From assembly GCA_003537575.1 (NCBI GenBank), contig DPRS01000034.1, positions 1 through 23,138 on the forward strand: a stretch of DNA of 23,138 nt, in the 5' to 3' direction. The notes beneath the pieces were generated by a model. The model did not search any database. It had not been told where the DNA came from and worked only from the letters and a program-made list of their open reading frames with translations. The translations under genes were made by a program, and so were the position numbers. This stretch comes from Oxalobacteraceae bacterium (GTDB lineage: Bacteria > Pseudomonadota > Gammaproteobacteria > Burkholderiales > Burkholderiaceae_D). This document shows, piece by piece, positions 8,366-18,156 of the stretch. Each line of letters starts with the position of its first letter. The stretch's first letter is position 1.

Positions 8366-9779
8366 TTGTCCGCGGCGCGGCCGCCGCCTGCGTCACCGGC
8401 GACTTCGACAGTCGGCCAGCCTCCGCCGAGGGCCTTGTACAGCGTCACCGTATCGGACAGCAGCTGCTGGTGATTGGCCAGCAAGGCCAGCTGCGCGCCC
8501 AGCAGCGAACGCTCGGTTTCGAACAGTTCCAGTTGCGACACCAGCCCTTCTTTCAGCTGCGCCTGGATCTGCGTGGCAACCGTGTTCAGGTTGTTGACCT
8601 GCTGTTGCAGCTCGGCGCGCTGCTTCTTGTGGGAATCCAGGTTCACCAGGGCGTTTTCGACTTCCTCGAAGCTGCCCATGACGGTGCGCCGGTATTCCTG
8701 TTCGACCACCTGTGTTTGCGCCTGGCTGGTTTTGATGCGTGCTTTCACGCCGGGGTCGAAAATGGGGAAATTGATACTGGGCAGAAAGCCGAGAGTAAAG
8801 GATTTGAGCAGGTTACCGAGGGCGAAACTGGCAGTGCCGCCGCGCCCGGTCAGACTCACGGAAGGCAGTTGCGCCAGCTTGGCCTGCCCGATCAGATCGT
8901 AGGCCGAGAGGACGCGATATTCGGCGGCGACAATGTCGGGGCGGCGCTTCAGAAGATCCGACGGCAGTCCGGCTGGCACCGGCGGTAACTGCACCTTTTG
9001 CTGCAGCTGGCCGGTGGGCAAAGTGAATTCGCCGGCCGGCACGCCCAGCAGGGTCGACAGGGCATTGCCCGCAATCTTGCGCAGGCGGTCCAGTTCCAGC
9101 AGGTCGTTGCTGAGGCGGTTGATTTCGGCGCGCTGCTGCAATACCCGCGTCTGCGGAATCAGGCCGTTCTGCAGCATGGCTTCGAAGGTGCTCTGTATCT
9201 GCCGGTTCTTTTCGAGGGTTTTCTTCTGCTGGGCTATCTGTTCGTCGAACTGCAGGATCTGGAAATAGGTTGTGGCGACATCCGACACCAGCGTCAGGTA
9301 GCCGGCGCGCCAGTCGGCTTCGGTGGCGCGGTATTCGGCGGCCTGCGCTTGCACGCCCTTGGCCACCTTGCCCCAGATGTCGATATCCCAGTTGACCTGG
9401 GTGCCGAGATTGAATTGCTTGGTGAATTTCTGCCCGGTGCTTTTTTCGAAACTGGCGCCGGCACCGGCTTCCAGGGTTGGCAGCGCACCGGCCCGCGCCT
9501 CGCCGATCTGGGCGCCGGCCACCCGGATGCGTGCGGCCAGCACCTTGACGTCGAAGTTGCCGGCAATCGCCCGCGCCACCAGCTCATCCAGGACCGGGTC
9601 GCGGAATTCCTTCCACCACTCCGGCGAGATGGCGGTGGGCGCCGTGACAGCGGCGCCGGGCTGCTGCGACTGCGACCAGCCGGCCTTGGCAGGCGTTTCC
9701 GGCTGCCGGTATGCCGGCATGCTGACATCGGCGCAGGCGGTGAGCAGCGCGACACAAAGGCCCAGGGAAAGATGCGTCT

Positions 9780-9783
<4 letters not shown>
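8362..9783 (-). CDS. TolC/NodT-like outer membrane efflux lipoprotein
   Basis: 473 residues. The ATG at 9783 overlaps the upstream stop as ATGA, which decides the start. It has a lipoprotein signal with lipobox L14-T-A-C17, then the two repeated outer membrane efflux (OEP) domains: 'EWWKEFRDPVLDELVARA', 'LPTLEAGAGASFEKS', 'NWDIDIWGKV' in the first half and 'LLKRRPDIVAAEYRVLSAYD', 'FDPGVKARIKTS' in the second, all hallmarks of the NodT subfamily of RND/type I outer membrane factors. A trimer would form the channel through the outer membrane and periplasm. Partner: the HlyD-like adaptor in the same operon. NodT members usually go with RND pumps; pairing with FHA proteins is unusual. Confidence 0.92.
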
Positions 9784-11723
<1,940 letters not shown>

Positions 11724-11882
11724 CTCCGCACCATACCCTCTGTATTCCCGTATCGAACCGATCCTGCTTGTGCGGCGGGACCATCATGGATTCGACCTTG
11801 CCTTAAAACGCCAGTTCCAGCCGAGGGCTTCCGCAAGACAATGAGACGAGGCTGGCGGTGGGCATTCGGATGAGGCATTACC

Positions 11883-12314
11883 TTACTTGACGGTAATCGT
11901 GATTTTTCTGGAATAGACAGGTGGTTTGTGCGGTACGTGCTTGTCGTCGCCCATCAATAATTGCAGCGTGTGCTTTCCGGGCGTGAGTTCGATCATGGTC
12001 TCGGTTTCACCGGCACCGAAATGCAAATGATTGCGGTCCGACGGAATAGGCTGATCCATTGGTGGCAAGTCAGTATCGATCAGCAGATGGTGATGGCCGG
12101 TGTTATCGAATTTCACATCTTTCGGCGCCACCCCCATGTTGCGCAAGCCGAACCAGACGCGAAAAGGCTTGCCGGAGGCAATCACTTCGCCATTGTTGGG
12201 CCAGCCGATATACAGTTCGACATTGGGCGGCGAAGGCGTGTCGCCAGCCAAGGCAGTCGAACCCAGCAGGGTTGCAAGGATTGCCGCGAGAATGAACTTA
12301 GAGATAGAGAACAT
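11883..12314 (-). CDS. DUF4399 periplasmic protein (copy B)
   Basis: 143 residues. Signal peptide about 1-23 (cut after STALA). The mature part carries the DUF4399 signature: 'FGLRNMGVAPKDV', 'TGHHHLLIDTDLP', 'PIPSDRNHLHFGAGETE', 'PGKHTLQLLMGD'. The His-rich conserved loops suggest metal or cofactor binding, but the family's function is not known. The start at 12314 has only a weak ribosome binding site (GAAAG), so it may be translated by coupling with copy A, 26 nt upstream. Confidence 0.85.
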   Translation of the reverse strand: MFSISKFILAAILATLLGSTALAGDTPSPPNVELYIGWPNNGEVIASGKPFRVWFGLRNMGVAPKDVKFDNTGHHHLLIDTDLPPMDQPIPSDRNHLHFGAGETETMIELTPGKHTLQLLMGDDKHVPHKPPVYSRKITITVK

Positions 12315-12340
12315 GAGTAGCTTTCGCCCGGTCAGGATGT

Positions 12341-12775
12341 TCAGCGCACGATCACCGTGATTTTTTTCGAGTGCACGGGAGGATCATGCGGCTTGTGGTC
12401 GCGATCTCCCAGCAGGAGTTGCAAGGTATGTTTTCCAGGCGGCAGTTCGATACGCGCTTCAGTCTCGCCCGCGCCGAAATGCAAATGATTGCGATCCGAC
12501 GGAATAGGCTGGTCCAGTGCGGGCAAGTCAGTATCAACCAGCAGGTGATGATGACCGGTATTCGGCAAGTCAACCCCTTTGGGACTGACGCCCATGTTGC
12601 GCAAGCCCATGCGCACCCAGAATTTGCCGCCATGGATAACCGTGCCGTCGTGGGGCCAGATGAAATAGACCTGGGCATTCTCGGGTGAAGGAGCACCGGC
12701 AGCGTACGCAGACTGAGTTGTCTGCACCACGATGGCCAGAGCAAGGGAAACGATGATTTTCAACATTCCCGGCAT
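12341..12775 (-). CDS. DUF4399 periplasmic protein (copy A)
   Basis: 144 residues from the ATG at 12775, chosen because GAGG lies about 7 nt upstream and the signal peptide (MPGMLKIIVSLALAIV... cut after AYA) then starts correctly; the in-frame extension to 12820 is Ser/Phe-rich and lacks a site. It shares the same motifs as copy B ('GLRNMGVSPKGV', 'TGHHHLLVDTDLP', 'SDRNHLHFGAGETEARIEL', 'GKHTLQLLLGD'), so the two genes are a tandem duplication. Exported, role unknown. First gene of a two-gene operon with a possible sigma-54 promoter in front. Confidence 0.86.
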   Translation of the reverse strand: MPGMLKIIVSLALAIVVQTTQSAYAAGAPSPENAQVYFIWPHDGTVIHGGKFWVRMGLRNMGVSPKGVDLPNTGHHHLLVDTDLPALDQPIPSDRNHLHFGAGETEARIELPPGKHTLQLLLGDRDHKPHDPPVHSKKITVIVR

Positions 12776-12810
12776 GCTGCGCCTCTTTTGAGAAAATGAA
12801 CTTAAAAACA

Positions 12811-12826
12811 AGCAAAACATGAACCA
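12811..12826 (-). promoter_or_regulatory. possible sigma-54 promoter for the DUF4399 operon
   Basis: Minus strand reads TGGTTCA-TGTT-TTGCT: GG and GC are 12 nt apart as in -24/-12 promoters, the -12 box TTGCT is perfect, and the -24 box is TGGTTC instead of TGGCAC. The predicted start would be about 25 nt before the ATG at 12775. Weaker than the matches at the peptide genes. Confidence 0.35.
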
Positions 12827-12952
12827 GCGATCATGCGCCAGTGATGCGCGAATTACGTTTCGTGATCATCATCCCGCCAAGTCCGCTGGAAAAATCAGGC
12901 TTGCCCTATTCTGATCCGACAGACAGCCAAACCGAAAGGAAACATTATCCAT

Positions 12953-12974
12953 TCGCAAACATCCCTGTTTGCGA
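12953..12974. repeat. perfect inverted repeat (operator or hairpin)
   Basis: Arms TCGCAAACA and TGTTTGCGA (9 bp each) around TCCC. It sits between two divergent genes and is not followed by a T-run on either strand, so an operator or an mRNA hairpin is more likely than a terminator. Confidence 0.6.
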
Positions 12975-13132
12975 GCATATATCGGTGTCAACGAACCAAA
13001 GAACGCGCGATAACAAAACAAAGAACAAGTAACATAAATAAGAGCAAATTATTAAGCCCCCGTTGCAGCCAGCGACACTTACGCTAAACTAAATTTATCA
13101 AATCATCCAACCGACACTTTGATATAAACAGT

Positions 13133-13152
13133 GTTGAACGTGATAGTTCAAC
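13133..13152. repeat. perfect inverted repeat upstream of FGE-like gene
   Basis: Arms GTTGAAC and GTTCAAC separated by GTGATA, ending 43 nt before the ATG of the FGE-like gene. The size and place suit a dimeric repressor or activator site overlapping the promoter. A TATAAA-like box lies directly upstream (about 13122). Confidence 0.5.
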
Positions 13153-13195
13153 GATAAATTGGCAGGAAGATATTTTTCCAACAAAAGGGCCGAGC

Positions 13196-14431
13196 ATGGG
13201 GCAAATACTCAGGGCGGCATGCATTGTCGCAAGCTTGTTTGCGCAGGTATCCGCCACAGCCGCCGAAGCTCCTCCTGGGCGAAACTCACAGGCCAGCGAC
13301 CCGACTGCCCATCCACCCGCGTCGGCAGCGCCCGACATCCAGTTGGCAGGCGTGCTGCCGAAAGATAGCGCCGCGCAATACGAGCTAACTTTTTGGGAAT
13401 CCATCAAGGACAGCAAAGACCCCGGCGATTACGAAGCCTACCTGCAAGCCTATCCCAAGGGCCGTTTTGCCGCCTTGGCGCGCGCCCGCATCGCACGCCT
13501 GCAGGCAGCCAAGCCAAAAGCCGAAACGCCGGCGCCCAAAGCGGCCGCGCCCGAGGCCAAAACTCCGCCTTCGACCGCGCCGGCGGCACCGGCAGCGCCG
13601 GCAAAACCACCGCCACCCAAAGCAGCCGAATCTGCGGCGCCCGCCGCCAAGTCTCCCGCCGCTGCGGCGCCACAGATTACGCCTGACGAAAAACCGTCCG
13701 GACCTGCTGCGGGCCTTGCTGAAATCAAGGATTGCAAGGAATGCCCCACCCTGATTTCGCTGCCGGCAGGCAGCTTTGTCATGGGCAGCAATACGGAAGA
13801 CATTTCGGAACGCCCGGCGCACCGGGTGACGATTCCCAATCCGTACGCCATAGGCAAGTTCGAGGTCACGGTCGAACAATGGAATGCCTGCGCCGATGCC
13901 GCCGGCTGCGCGCGCATCCCCGGCAGCAACGGCACCGCCAAGGAAGCACCGATGCGGGATGTCAGCTGGGACGATGCGCAGCAATACGTAAAATGGCTCA
14001 GCAAGGTCAGCGGCAAACCTTACCGCCTGCCGACCGAGGCGGAATGGGAATATGCCGCCCGCGGCGGCACTGCCACACGTTACTGGTGGGGCCAGCAAAT
14101 GCGTGCCGGCACCGCCAACTGCAAGGAGTGCGGTCAGCCATGGAGCCAGGATGCGCCGGCCAAGACGGGCTCCTTCACTGCCAATCCCTACAAACTGCAT
14201 GACATGAACGGCAGCGTGTGGGAATGGGTGGCCGACTGCTGGCACAACTCTTACAAGGGCGCTCCGGCCGACGGCAGTGCATGGGATGATGCCAATTGCC
14301 GGGTACGGGTCATACGCGGCGGTTCCTGGCGTGACGGCGCTGCCTACATGATGTCGGCCACCCGCTTCAAATACGATGCCAGCGTTCGCCAGAACCAGAA
14401 TGGCTTCCGCGTGGCGCGCGACCTCAAATAA
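13196..14431 (+). CDS. exported FGE/SUMF1-fold protein with one W-Y-YL-YP repeat
   Basis: 411 residues. Signal peptide 1-22 (cut near ATA). Residues 67-103 form a short repeat (WESIKDS..., then YEAYLQAYPKGRFA) that returns twice in the kinase at 20595. An Ala/Pro/Lys-rich linker (104-175) precedes an FGE-sulfatase fold (about 186-408: 'PAGSFVMGSN', 'KFEVTVEQWNACADA', 'PYRLPTEAEWEYAARGG', 'NGSVWEWVADCW', 'VIRGGSWRDGAAYMM', 'QNGFRVAR'). Formylglycine-generating enzymes use Cys residues after RGGSW; here these positions are D and M, so sulfatase-activating chemistry is unlikely and a binding or structural role is more plausible. Periplasmic. Its stop lies 6 nt from the stop of the convergent kinase gene. 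Confidence 0.87.
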   Translation: MGQILRAACIVASLFAQVSATAAEAPPGRNSQASDPTAHPPASAAPDIQLAGVLPKDSAAQYELTFWESIKDSKDPGDYEAYLQAYPKGRFAALARARIARLQAAKPKAETPAPKAAAPEAKTPPSTAPAAPAAPAKPPPPKAAESAAPAAKSPAAAAPQITPDEKPSGPAAGLAEIKDCKECPTLISLPAGSFVMGSNTEDISERPAHRVTIPNPYAIGKFEVTVEQWNACADAAGCARIPGSNGTAKEAPMRDVSWDDAQQYVKWLSKVSGKPYRLPTEAEWEYAARGGTATRYWWGQQMRAGTANCKECGQPWSQDAPAKTGSFTANPYKLHDMNGSVWEWVADCWHNSYKGAPADGSAWDDANCRVRVIRGGSWRDGAAYMMSATRFKYDASVRQNQNGFRVARDLK

Positions 14432-14437
14432 TTAACT

Positions 14438-16519
14438 TCAGCGTTTGCGCGGCCTGGTAGTGATCTGGACGAAATCGGCGACAATGCGCTCGGCGCCGGG
14501 CTTGTCCGCCATCTGCGCCAATTGCTTGCGCAGCAGTTGCAGATATTGCGCGCGCGATTCGACTTCTGGACGAACAGGGTCGAACAGCGGCGCCGGCGTC
14601 AGCAGGAGCACGATCAGCTCGCTGCCGAAAGGTGCGGCAATCACCCAGTTGCCAAGACTGCCGATGGCAGCCTCATGGTTGGCGGGCGCCTGATGGGCAC
14701 GCGAGCGCAGATTCGGCACCAGGTGGGCGACGCTGCCGTCGAGCACGAAATAATCGACATAGGCGTAAGTAGGATATGCCGGCGTCTTGATATCGACGAT
14801 CAGGGACTCTCCTTCTGTCAAGGTGCCGTTGCGGCCGCGGGTGCGAATCACTGCCGTGCGGCCGGCTTCCTGGTTGCGTTTCCAGTAAGGTGCGAAGGTT
14901 TCGACCACGGGACAGTCGGCATCCGCCACCGGCTCCGCATCGATATCGATCGATTTTGCGCCAGGAATGGCACTCAACATTTTCTTCAGTTGCGGCGTGC
15001 CGACACGCCGGCCAAGAAAGCCGCGGACCTCCAGTTCGCCGTCATCCAGGGTCGCCATCAGGGCCGAACAAGGCACCTGCGCCAGCACCGGCGTCACTGC
15101 GGCAAGGCTCAGCACCGGCACCGGCGCCTGTGTGGTGGTGGGCTGGGTTGCCGCGGCTTGCGGCGGCGCGGTGGCGGTCGTCTCTTCCGGCGCAGACGAC
15201 TGCTCAGCCGACTCTGTGGAGGCACCGCTGGATGCAGCGGTGTCGGGGCGCGAGGCCAGATAATAGCCGAGGCCGGCAACGGTCAGCACCAGCAGCGTCA
15301 AGCCCGAGGCCGCCAGCGCTGCGTACACGGGCTTGCTGTTTTCGCCGCTGAATTCGCGCAGAAACTCCATCACGGCCGGCGTGCGGCCGGCGCGCTCGAA
15401 GGCAAGCGCCGCCTTGAGCGCGCGCCATTGCCGGATGCCCAGCTTGGGAGGGCGCGCTGGCCGCATGCCGGCGCTGCGCGCCTGGCTGGCAGACATGCGG
15501 TCGAAGGGGTGCTTGCCGGTCAATAACTCATAGGTGATACAAGCCAGACCATAGATATCGTCGCGCGGATCGGGGTCGAGGTGCTCGATCATTTCCGGGC
15601 TGGCGTAGGCGGGTGTCAGTCCGCCGAGGCTGCCGGCATCGAATACGGTGGCTTCGGAATCTTCCTCGGTCTTGTGGAAAACCCGCGCAATGCCGAAATC
15701 GATCACCTTGACTTCGCCATTGTCCAGCAGGAAGACATTGGCCGGCTTGAGGTCGCAATGGACGAAACCGCGTTCATGGGCATACGCCAGCGCGCGGCAG
15801 ATGCCGATGACGATGCGCAGCGCTTGCGGGAAGGGCAATCCGCTGAATCCAGGGGCGCGCAGGATCTGGCTGAGTGGTTTGCCCACCAGGTATTCCATGG
15901 TCAGGTAGACCATCGGGCCATCACGGTCGAAATCGTATACGGTGACGATGTTCGGATGGGCCAGCATCTGCGCCTTGCGGGCTTCGCGCTGCAAGGCGAT
16001 GAGCGACTTGGGGTGACCGCGGAACTGGACGTTCAGGACCTTGATGGCGATATAGGGCTTGCGGTCCGAGGCTTCGAGCTTGCGCAGGTCGAGCGCCTTG
16101 TACACGGTTCCCATGCCGCCGAAGCCGATGCATTCTTCCAGCACGAAGCGGCCATTGAGGGTGTCGCCGACGCCTTTCATGCGGTCGGGATCCGGGCCGG
16201 CTCCAGCGCCAGTGTCGTCGTTGTCCGCCAGCACACCCGGAGGCTGCGTCCAGCGCTGCTCGCCGGGGCGGGTCTGCACCCTGGTTTCCTCACCACCAAA
16301 TGCCTGCGTGGCTTCGGCCCGTCGTTCGATGCGCTCCTTCAGCTCGGCATAGACATCGGGCGGCAGCGGCACCCGGGCGTTTTCTTCGCCGAGGATATCC
16401 AGCAGGCGCGCCGGACTGGCATGTTCGTTTTCCAATGCGCGTTCAACCCGGGCAAAAAACTCTTGGTGCGACAGGCCGCTGCCATAGAAGCTACGAATCG
16501 CATCCGCAAGATTAGCCAT
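14438..16519 (-). CDS. transmembrane Ser/Thr protein kinase with DUF4384-like C-terminus
   Basis: 693 residues. A helical N-terminal extension (1-115) precedes a PknB-type kinase domain (about 122-385): Gly loop 'IGFGGMGTVYKA' (131-142), Lys160 in 'AIKVL', catalytic loop 'HCDLKPAN' (254-261), 'DFG' (274-276) and 'ASPEM' (306-310). HRD is changed to HCD, so it lacks the Arg that contacts the phosphorylated activation loop, but Asp256 and Lys258 are kept and the kinase should be active. Membrane helix about 399-422. The periplasmic part has a Ser/Thr/Pro-rich linker and a domain resembling DUF4384 (about 560-650: 'AYVDYFVLDGSVAHLVPN', 'PFGSELIVLLLTPAPLF'). It probably phosphorylates FHA partners such as the proteins at 6581-11723. 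It diverges from the peptide array. Confidence 0.9.
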   Translation of the reverse strand: MANLADAIRSFYGSGLSHQEFFARVERALENEHASPARLLDILGEENARVPLPPDVYAELKERIERRAEATQAFGGEETRVQTRPGEQRWTQPPGVLADNDDTGAGAGPDPDRMKGVGDTLNGRFVLEECIGFGGMGTVYKALDLRKLEASDRKPYIAIKVLNVQFRGHPKSLIALQREARKAQMLAHPNIVTVYDFDRDGPMVYLTMEYLVGKPLSQILRAPGFSGLPFPQALRIVIGICRALAYAHERGFVHCDLKPANVFLLDNGEVKVIDFGIARVFHKTEEDSEATVFDAGSLGGLTPAYASPEMIEHLDPDPRDDIYGLACITYELLTGKHPFDRMSASQARSAGMRPARPPKLGIRQWRALKAALAFERAGRTPAVMEFLREFSGENSKPVYAALAASGLTLLVLTVAGLGYYLASRPDTAASSGASTESAEQSSAPEETTATAPPQAAATQPTTTQAPVPVLSLAAVTPVLAQVPCSALMATLDDGELEVRGFLGRRVGTPQLKKMLSAIPGAKSIDIDAEPVADADCPVVETFAPYWKRNQEAGRTAVIRTRGRNGTLTEGESLIVDIKTPAYPTYAYVDYFVLDGSVAHLVPNLRSRAHQAPANHEAAIGSLGNWVIAAPFGSELIVLLLTPAPLFDPVRPEVESRAQYLQLLRKQLAQMADKPGAERIVADFVQITTRPRKR

Positions 16520-17049
16520 TGGTTTTCCGTGTCATCGTCGAGACCGGCGTCGGGCCTCCCGCGGATCGGAATCGCCGGCAAGACGTATTCGCGCCAGGCG
16601 CCCGGGCACACCGCAGATCATCGTACGCTGGTGCTTGCGTTCCATCATTGAGCTAGCTTGAAAATCCTGCCGATGCACATTGCACATATCTGCGCTGGGC
16701 GCGTGGCGTTTTGCGGTTGCAGCGAATCGCGTCGTCAGGCAACAAGTTCACATCCGCATTCCCAATCGAATTTTCGCCAGGCTTTGCACCGACTGGATTT
16801 CCTGACTCTGACACGGCCAAGCCGGGTAAATTCATGCGGTTTTGCGGCTTGAAATATTGCATTTCGCCAGAAGCATCGTGTCTTTAAGGAACATGGTGGG
16901 TTTTGCCAAACACATGTCGATTCATGTTTGATGCAGACAGACACTCGCTTTATCCAAAATCTTGCCTAAATGCAGGAATATCACGTTTCAAAAAATTATT
17001 CTCTCTATTTTTCAAATACTTACATAACAGAGCTCAAAAGAAAACACGC
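16520..17049. promoter_or_regulatory. divergent region between kinase gene and peptide array
   Basis: About 530 nt without a credible gene. The right half (16860-17040) is AT-rich and lies before the sigma-54 promoter of peptide gene 1, so activator binding sites are expected here. Short islands shared with the region upstream of peptide gene 4 are visible: CGATTCA (16919; also 18311), TTTATCCAAAAT (16949; TTTATCCAACAT at 18332) and TCTTGCCTAAATGC (16960; similar repeats at 18265-18296). Confidence 0.45.
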
Positions 17050-17215
17050 CTGGCACGGTCGATGCTCTATACCCTGTGAGCGCAACAGATTGCCTCAAGC
17101 AGTAAATCCCAACTCAATGACCTTTAGGAGAATGACCATGAAATCCCTCACCATCAAAGACCTCGCCCGCACCACCGAACTCGACCGTCACGCCATGGCT
17201 GGCGTATCCGGCGGC
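17050..17215 (+). repeat. duplicated promoter-UTR-leader cassette, copy 1
   Basis: 166 nt that match 18481-18646 with only two mismatches (17136 and 17191). The block begins one base before the -24 promoter box and ends exactly after the Gly-Gly codons of the leader. Flanking DNA on both sides differs. Confidence 0.95.
17051..17066 (+). promoter_or_regulatory. sigma-54 promoter of peptide genes 1-2
   Basis: TGGCACG-GTCG-ATGCT: the -24 box TGGCACG is perfect, and GG and GC are exactly 12 nt apart. The -12 box has A for the first T of TTGCT. The predicted start is near 17077, giving a UTR of about 61 nt. Sigma-54 promoters need an ATP-driven enhancer-binding activator; none is encoded in the window. 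Confidence 0.78.
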
Positions 17216-17422
17216 GGCACCAAGGACTACAAAGGCATGATGCCCTACTCGGCATTTTCACTCGATGCTTCCAAAGAGAGCTTTTCTTTCGATGCGACCC
17301 AGTTGATCAGCCAGGACCAAAAGACTGTCGTCAACAACGGCAACAATGTCGCCTTTGCGTCGGACATCACGGCCAACGTCAAGCCGACCCAAAAAGCCCA
17401 CAACACCATCAACTTCGGCTGA
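17138..17422 (+). CDS. double-glycine leader peptide precursor 1
   Basis: 94 residues. AGGAG (17126-17130) sits 7 nt before the ATG at 17138; the earlier ATG at 17132 is too close, and only 17138 gives the 26-residue leader of all six paralogues. The leader has TIKDL, ELDRHAM and GVSGG, with hydrophobic residues at -12 (Leu), -7 (Met) and -4 (Val) before Gly-Gly, the pattern C39 peptidases recognise. The 68-residue core is rich in Asn, Gln, Thr and Val ('ISQDQKTVVNNGNNVAF') and ends INFG. It has no Cys, so no lanthionine or disulfide. Paralogue of precursor 4: the first 22 core residues are variable (10/22 identical), the rest conserved (41/46). It is followed 29 nt later by precursor 2. Secreted bacteriocin-like or self-assembling peptide are both possible. 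Confidence 0.82.
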   Translation: MKSLTIKDLARTTELDRHAMAGVSGGGTKDYKGMMPYSAFSLDASKESFSFDATQLISQDQKTVVNNGNNVAFASDITANVKPTQKAHNTINFG

Positions 17423-17451
17423 TCGAAAACGTTTCATACAGGAGAACAAGC

Positions 17452-17715
17452 ATGTCTACCATTACGATCCAAAATCTGGCGCAAAGCCGGGAGCTTGATC
17501 ACAAAAGCATGGCAGCCGTACGCGGCGGTAATTCATGGCTGAAAGGACTGGGTCCTGTCGCCAATGTGAACATCGGCATCAGCCAGAACATCAACCAGTT
17601 GCAGAATGTCGAGGTGAATGCTTTGAACAATGTGGGTGTGATCGGCGCCGGTTTCGGCCCGCTCAAACTGGAAGCGAATCCCAAGCAATTCGCCAGCGCG
17701 GTAGCAGTGCTGTAA
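17452..17715 (+). CDS. double-glycine leader peptide precursor 2
   Basis: 87 residues, AGGAG 8 nt upstream. Leader of 26 residues (TIQNL, ELDHKSM, AVRGG), core of 61 residues beginning NSWLKGLGPVANVNIG and containing 'NQLQNVEVNALNNVGVIG', rich in Asn, Val and Gly, with no Cys. In the duplicated partner (precursor 5), 43 of the first 45 core residues are the same despite many silent DNA changes, which points to selection on the protein. It shares the sigma-54 transcript with precursor 1 and ends at a strong terminator, so 1 and 2 form a two-peptide unit. Confidence 0.82.
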   Translation: MSTITIQNLAQSRELDHKSMAAVRGGNSWLKGLGPVANVNIGISQNINQLQNVEVNALNNVGVIGAGFGPLKLEANPKQFASAVAVL

Positions 17716-17740
17716 CGGACGACATTGCTTGCTTCCCCGC

Positions 17741-17771
17741 AGCAGCCAGGATGGCATCCTGGCTGCTTTTT
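17741..17771 (+). terminator. rho-independent terminator after precursor 2
   Basis: Perfect 12-bp stem AGCAGCCAGGAT/ATCCTGGCTGCT with loop GGC, followed by TTTT. It closes the precursor 1-2 transcript 25 nt after the stop codon. Confidence 0.88.
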
Positions 17772-17888
17772 CGCATTGCCGATTGGTTCAGCACGCATCG
17801 GCGCGAACTCGAAAAGCATCAACGCATCTAATTTTGCTTACTGAATACGCAATTTTTATCCATTGCCATTCAACCTGGAACACTCATC

Positions 17889-18086
17889 ATGTCGACAATC
17901 AATATCAAAGATCTTACCGAAAACACTGATCTCGACCGCAAGGCCATGCTGGCCATTGCTGGCGGTGCTCGCCGCGGCGGCTATTCAATCCCGATCGAGG
18001 TCAAAGCGGTTTCAGAATTCAGGCTCGTCAATTATCCCGCCGGCTTCGGGCGAATTTCCTTCACCTCGAGCAAGCCACGCAAATAG
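17889..18086 (+). CDS. double-glycine leader peptide precursor 3
   Basis: 65 residues, the shortest of the set. The leader is again 26 residues (INIKDL, DLDRKAM, AIAGG). The core of 39 residues is basic (ARRGGYS at its start, SSKPRK at its end) and lacks the Asn/Gln/Val pattern of the others, so it may be the active antimicrobial or a partner peptide. The ribosome binding site is poor (GGA, 9-10 nt). It sits between two terminators, implying its own promoter in 17772-17888; none was recognised. Confidence 0.75.
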   Translation: MSTINIKDLTENTDLDRKAMLAIAGGARRGGYSIPIEVKAVSEFRLVNYPAGFGRISFTSSKPRK

Positions 18087-18130
18087 AGAGAGCGCCAGCA
18101 CCAGCAGCGGCTTTTTCAACACTTTTTTGC

Positions 18131-18156
18131 TACCCGGGCCATAGGCGGCTCGGGTA
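18131..18156 (+). terminator. probable terminator after precursor 3
   Basis: Stem TACCCGGGCC/GGCTCGGGTA with one G-T pair and a 6-nt loop, followed by TTTGCGTT. The T-run is short, so efficiency is uncertain. Confidence 0.55.

Larger units (their letters stand above)
12776..13195. promoter_or_regulatory. divergent intergenic region, DUF4399 pair / FGE-like gene
   Basis: About 420 nt, strongly AT-rich toward 13010-13190. It contains two long perfect inverted repeats (12953-12974 and 13133-13152, listed separately) and a sigma-54-like element for the DUF4399 pair. A 63-codon frame at 12841-13032 has no ribosome binding site or family pattern and is not called. Confidence 0.5.

Noticed and set aside
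11795..11815. Minus-strand TGGCGTTTTAAGGCA before the FHA-GAF-HD-GYP gene as a sigma-54 promoter
   Set aside because: Spacing between GG and GC is one nucleotide short, which normally abolishes sigma-54 binding.
12841..13032. 63-codon plus-strand frame upstream of the FGE-like gene
   Set aside because: No ribosome binding site, starts in a repeat-like stretch, covers an inverted repeat, no protein signature.
13196..14431. Sulfatase-activating formylglycine-generating enzyme
   Set aside because: The fold matches, but catalytic cysteines are missing and no sulfatase gene is nearby.
17074..17088. CTGTGAGCGCAACAG in the peptide UTR as a lac-type operator
   Set aside because: Only the outer four bases of each arm are symmetric; resemblance to the lac operator is superficial.
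16970..17137. N-terminal extension of precursor 1
   Set aside because: The extension covers the promoter and UTR; the AGGAG site and leader length in six paralogues fix the start at 17138.
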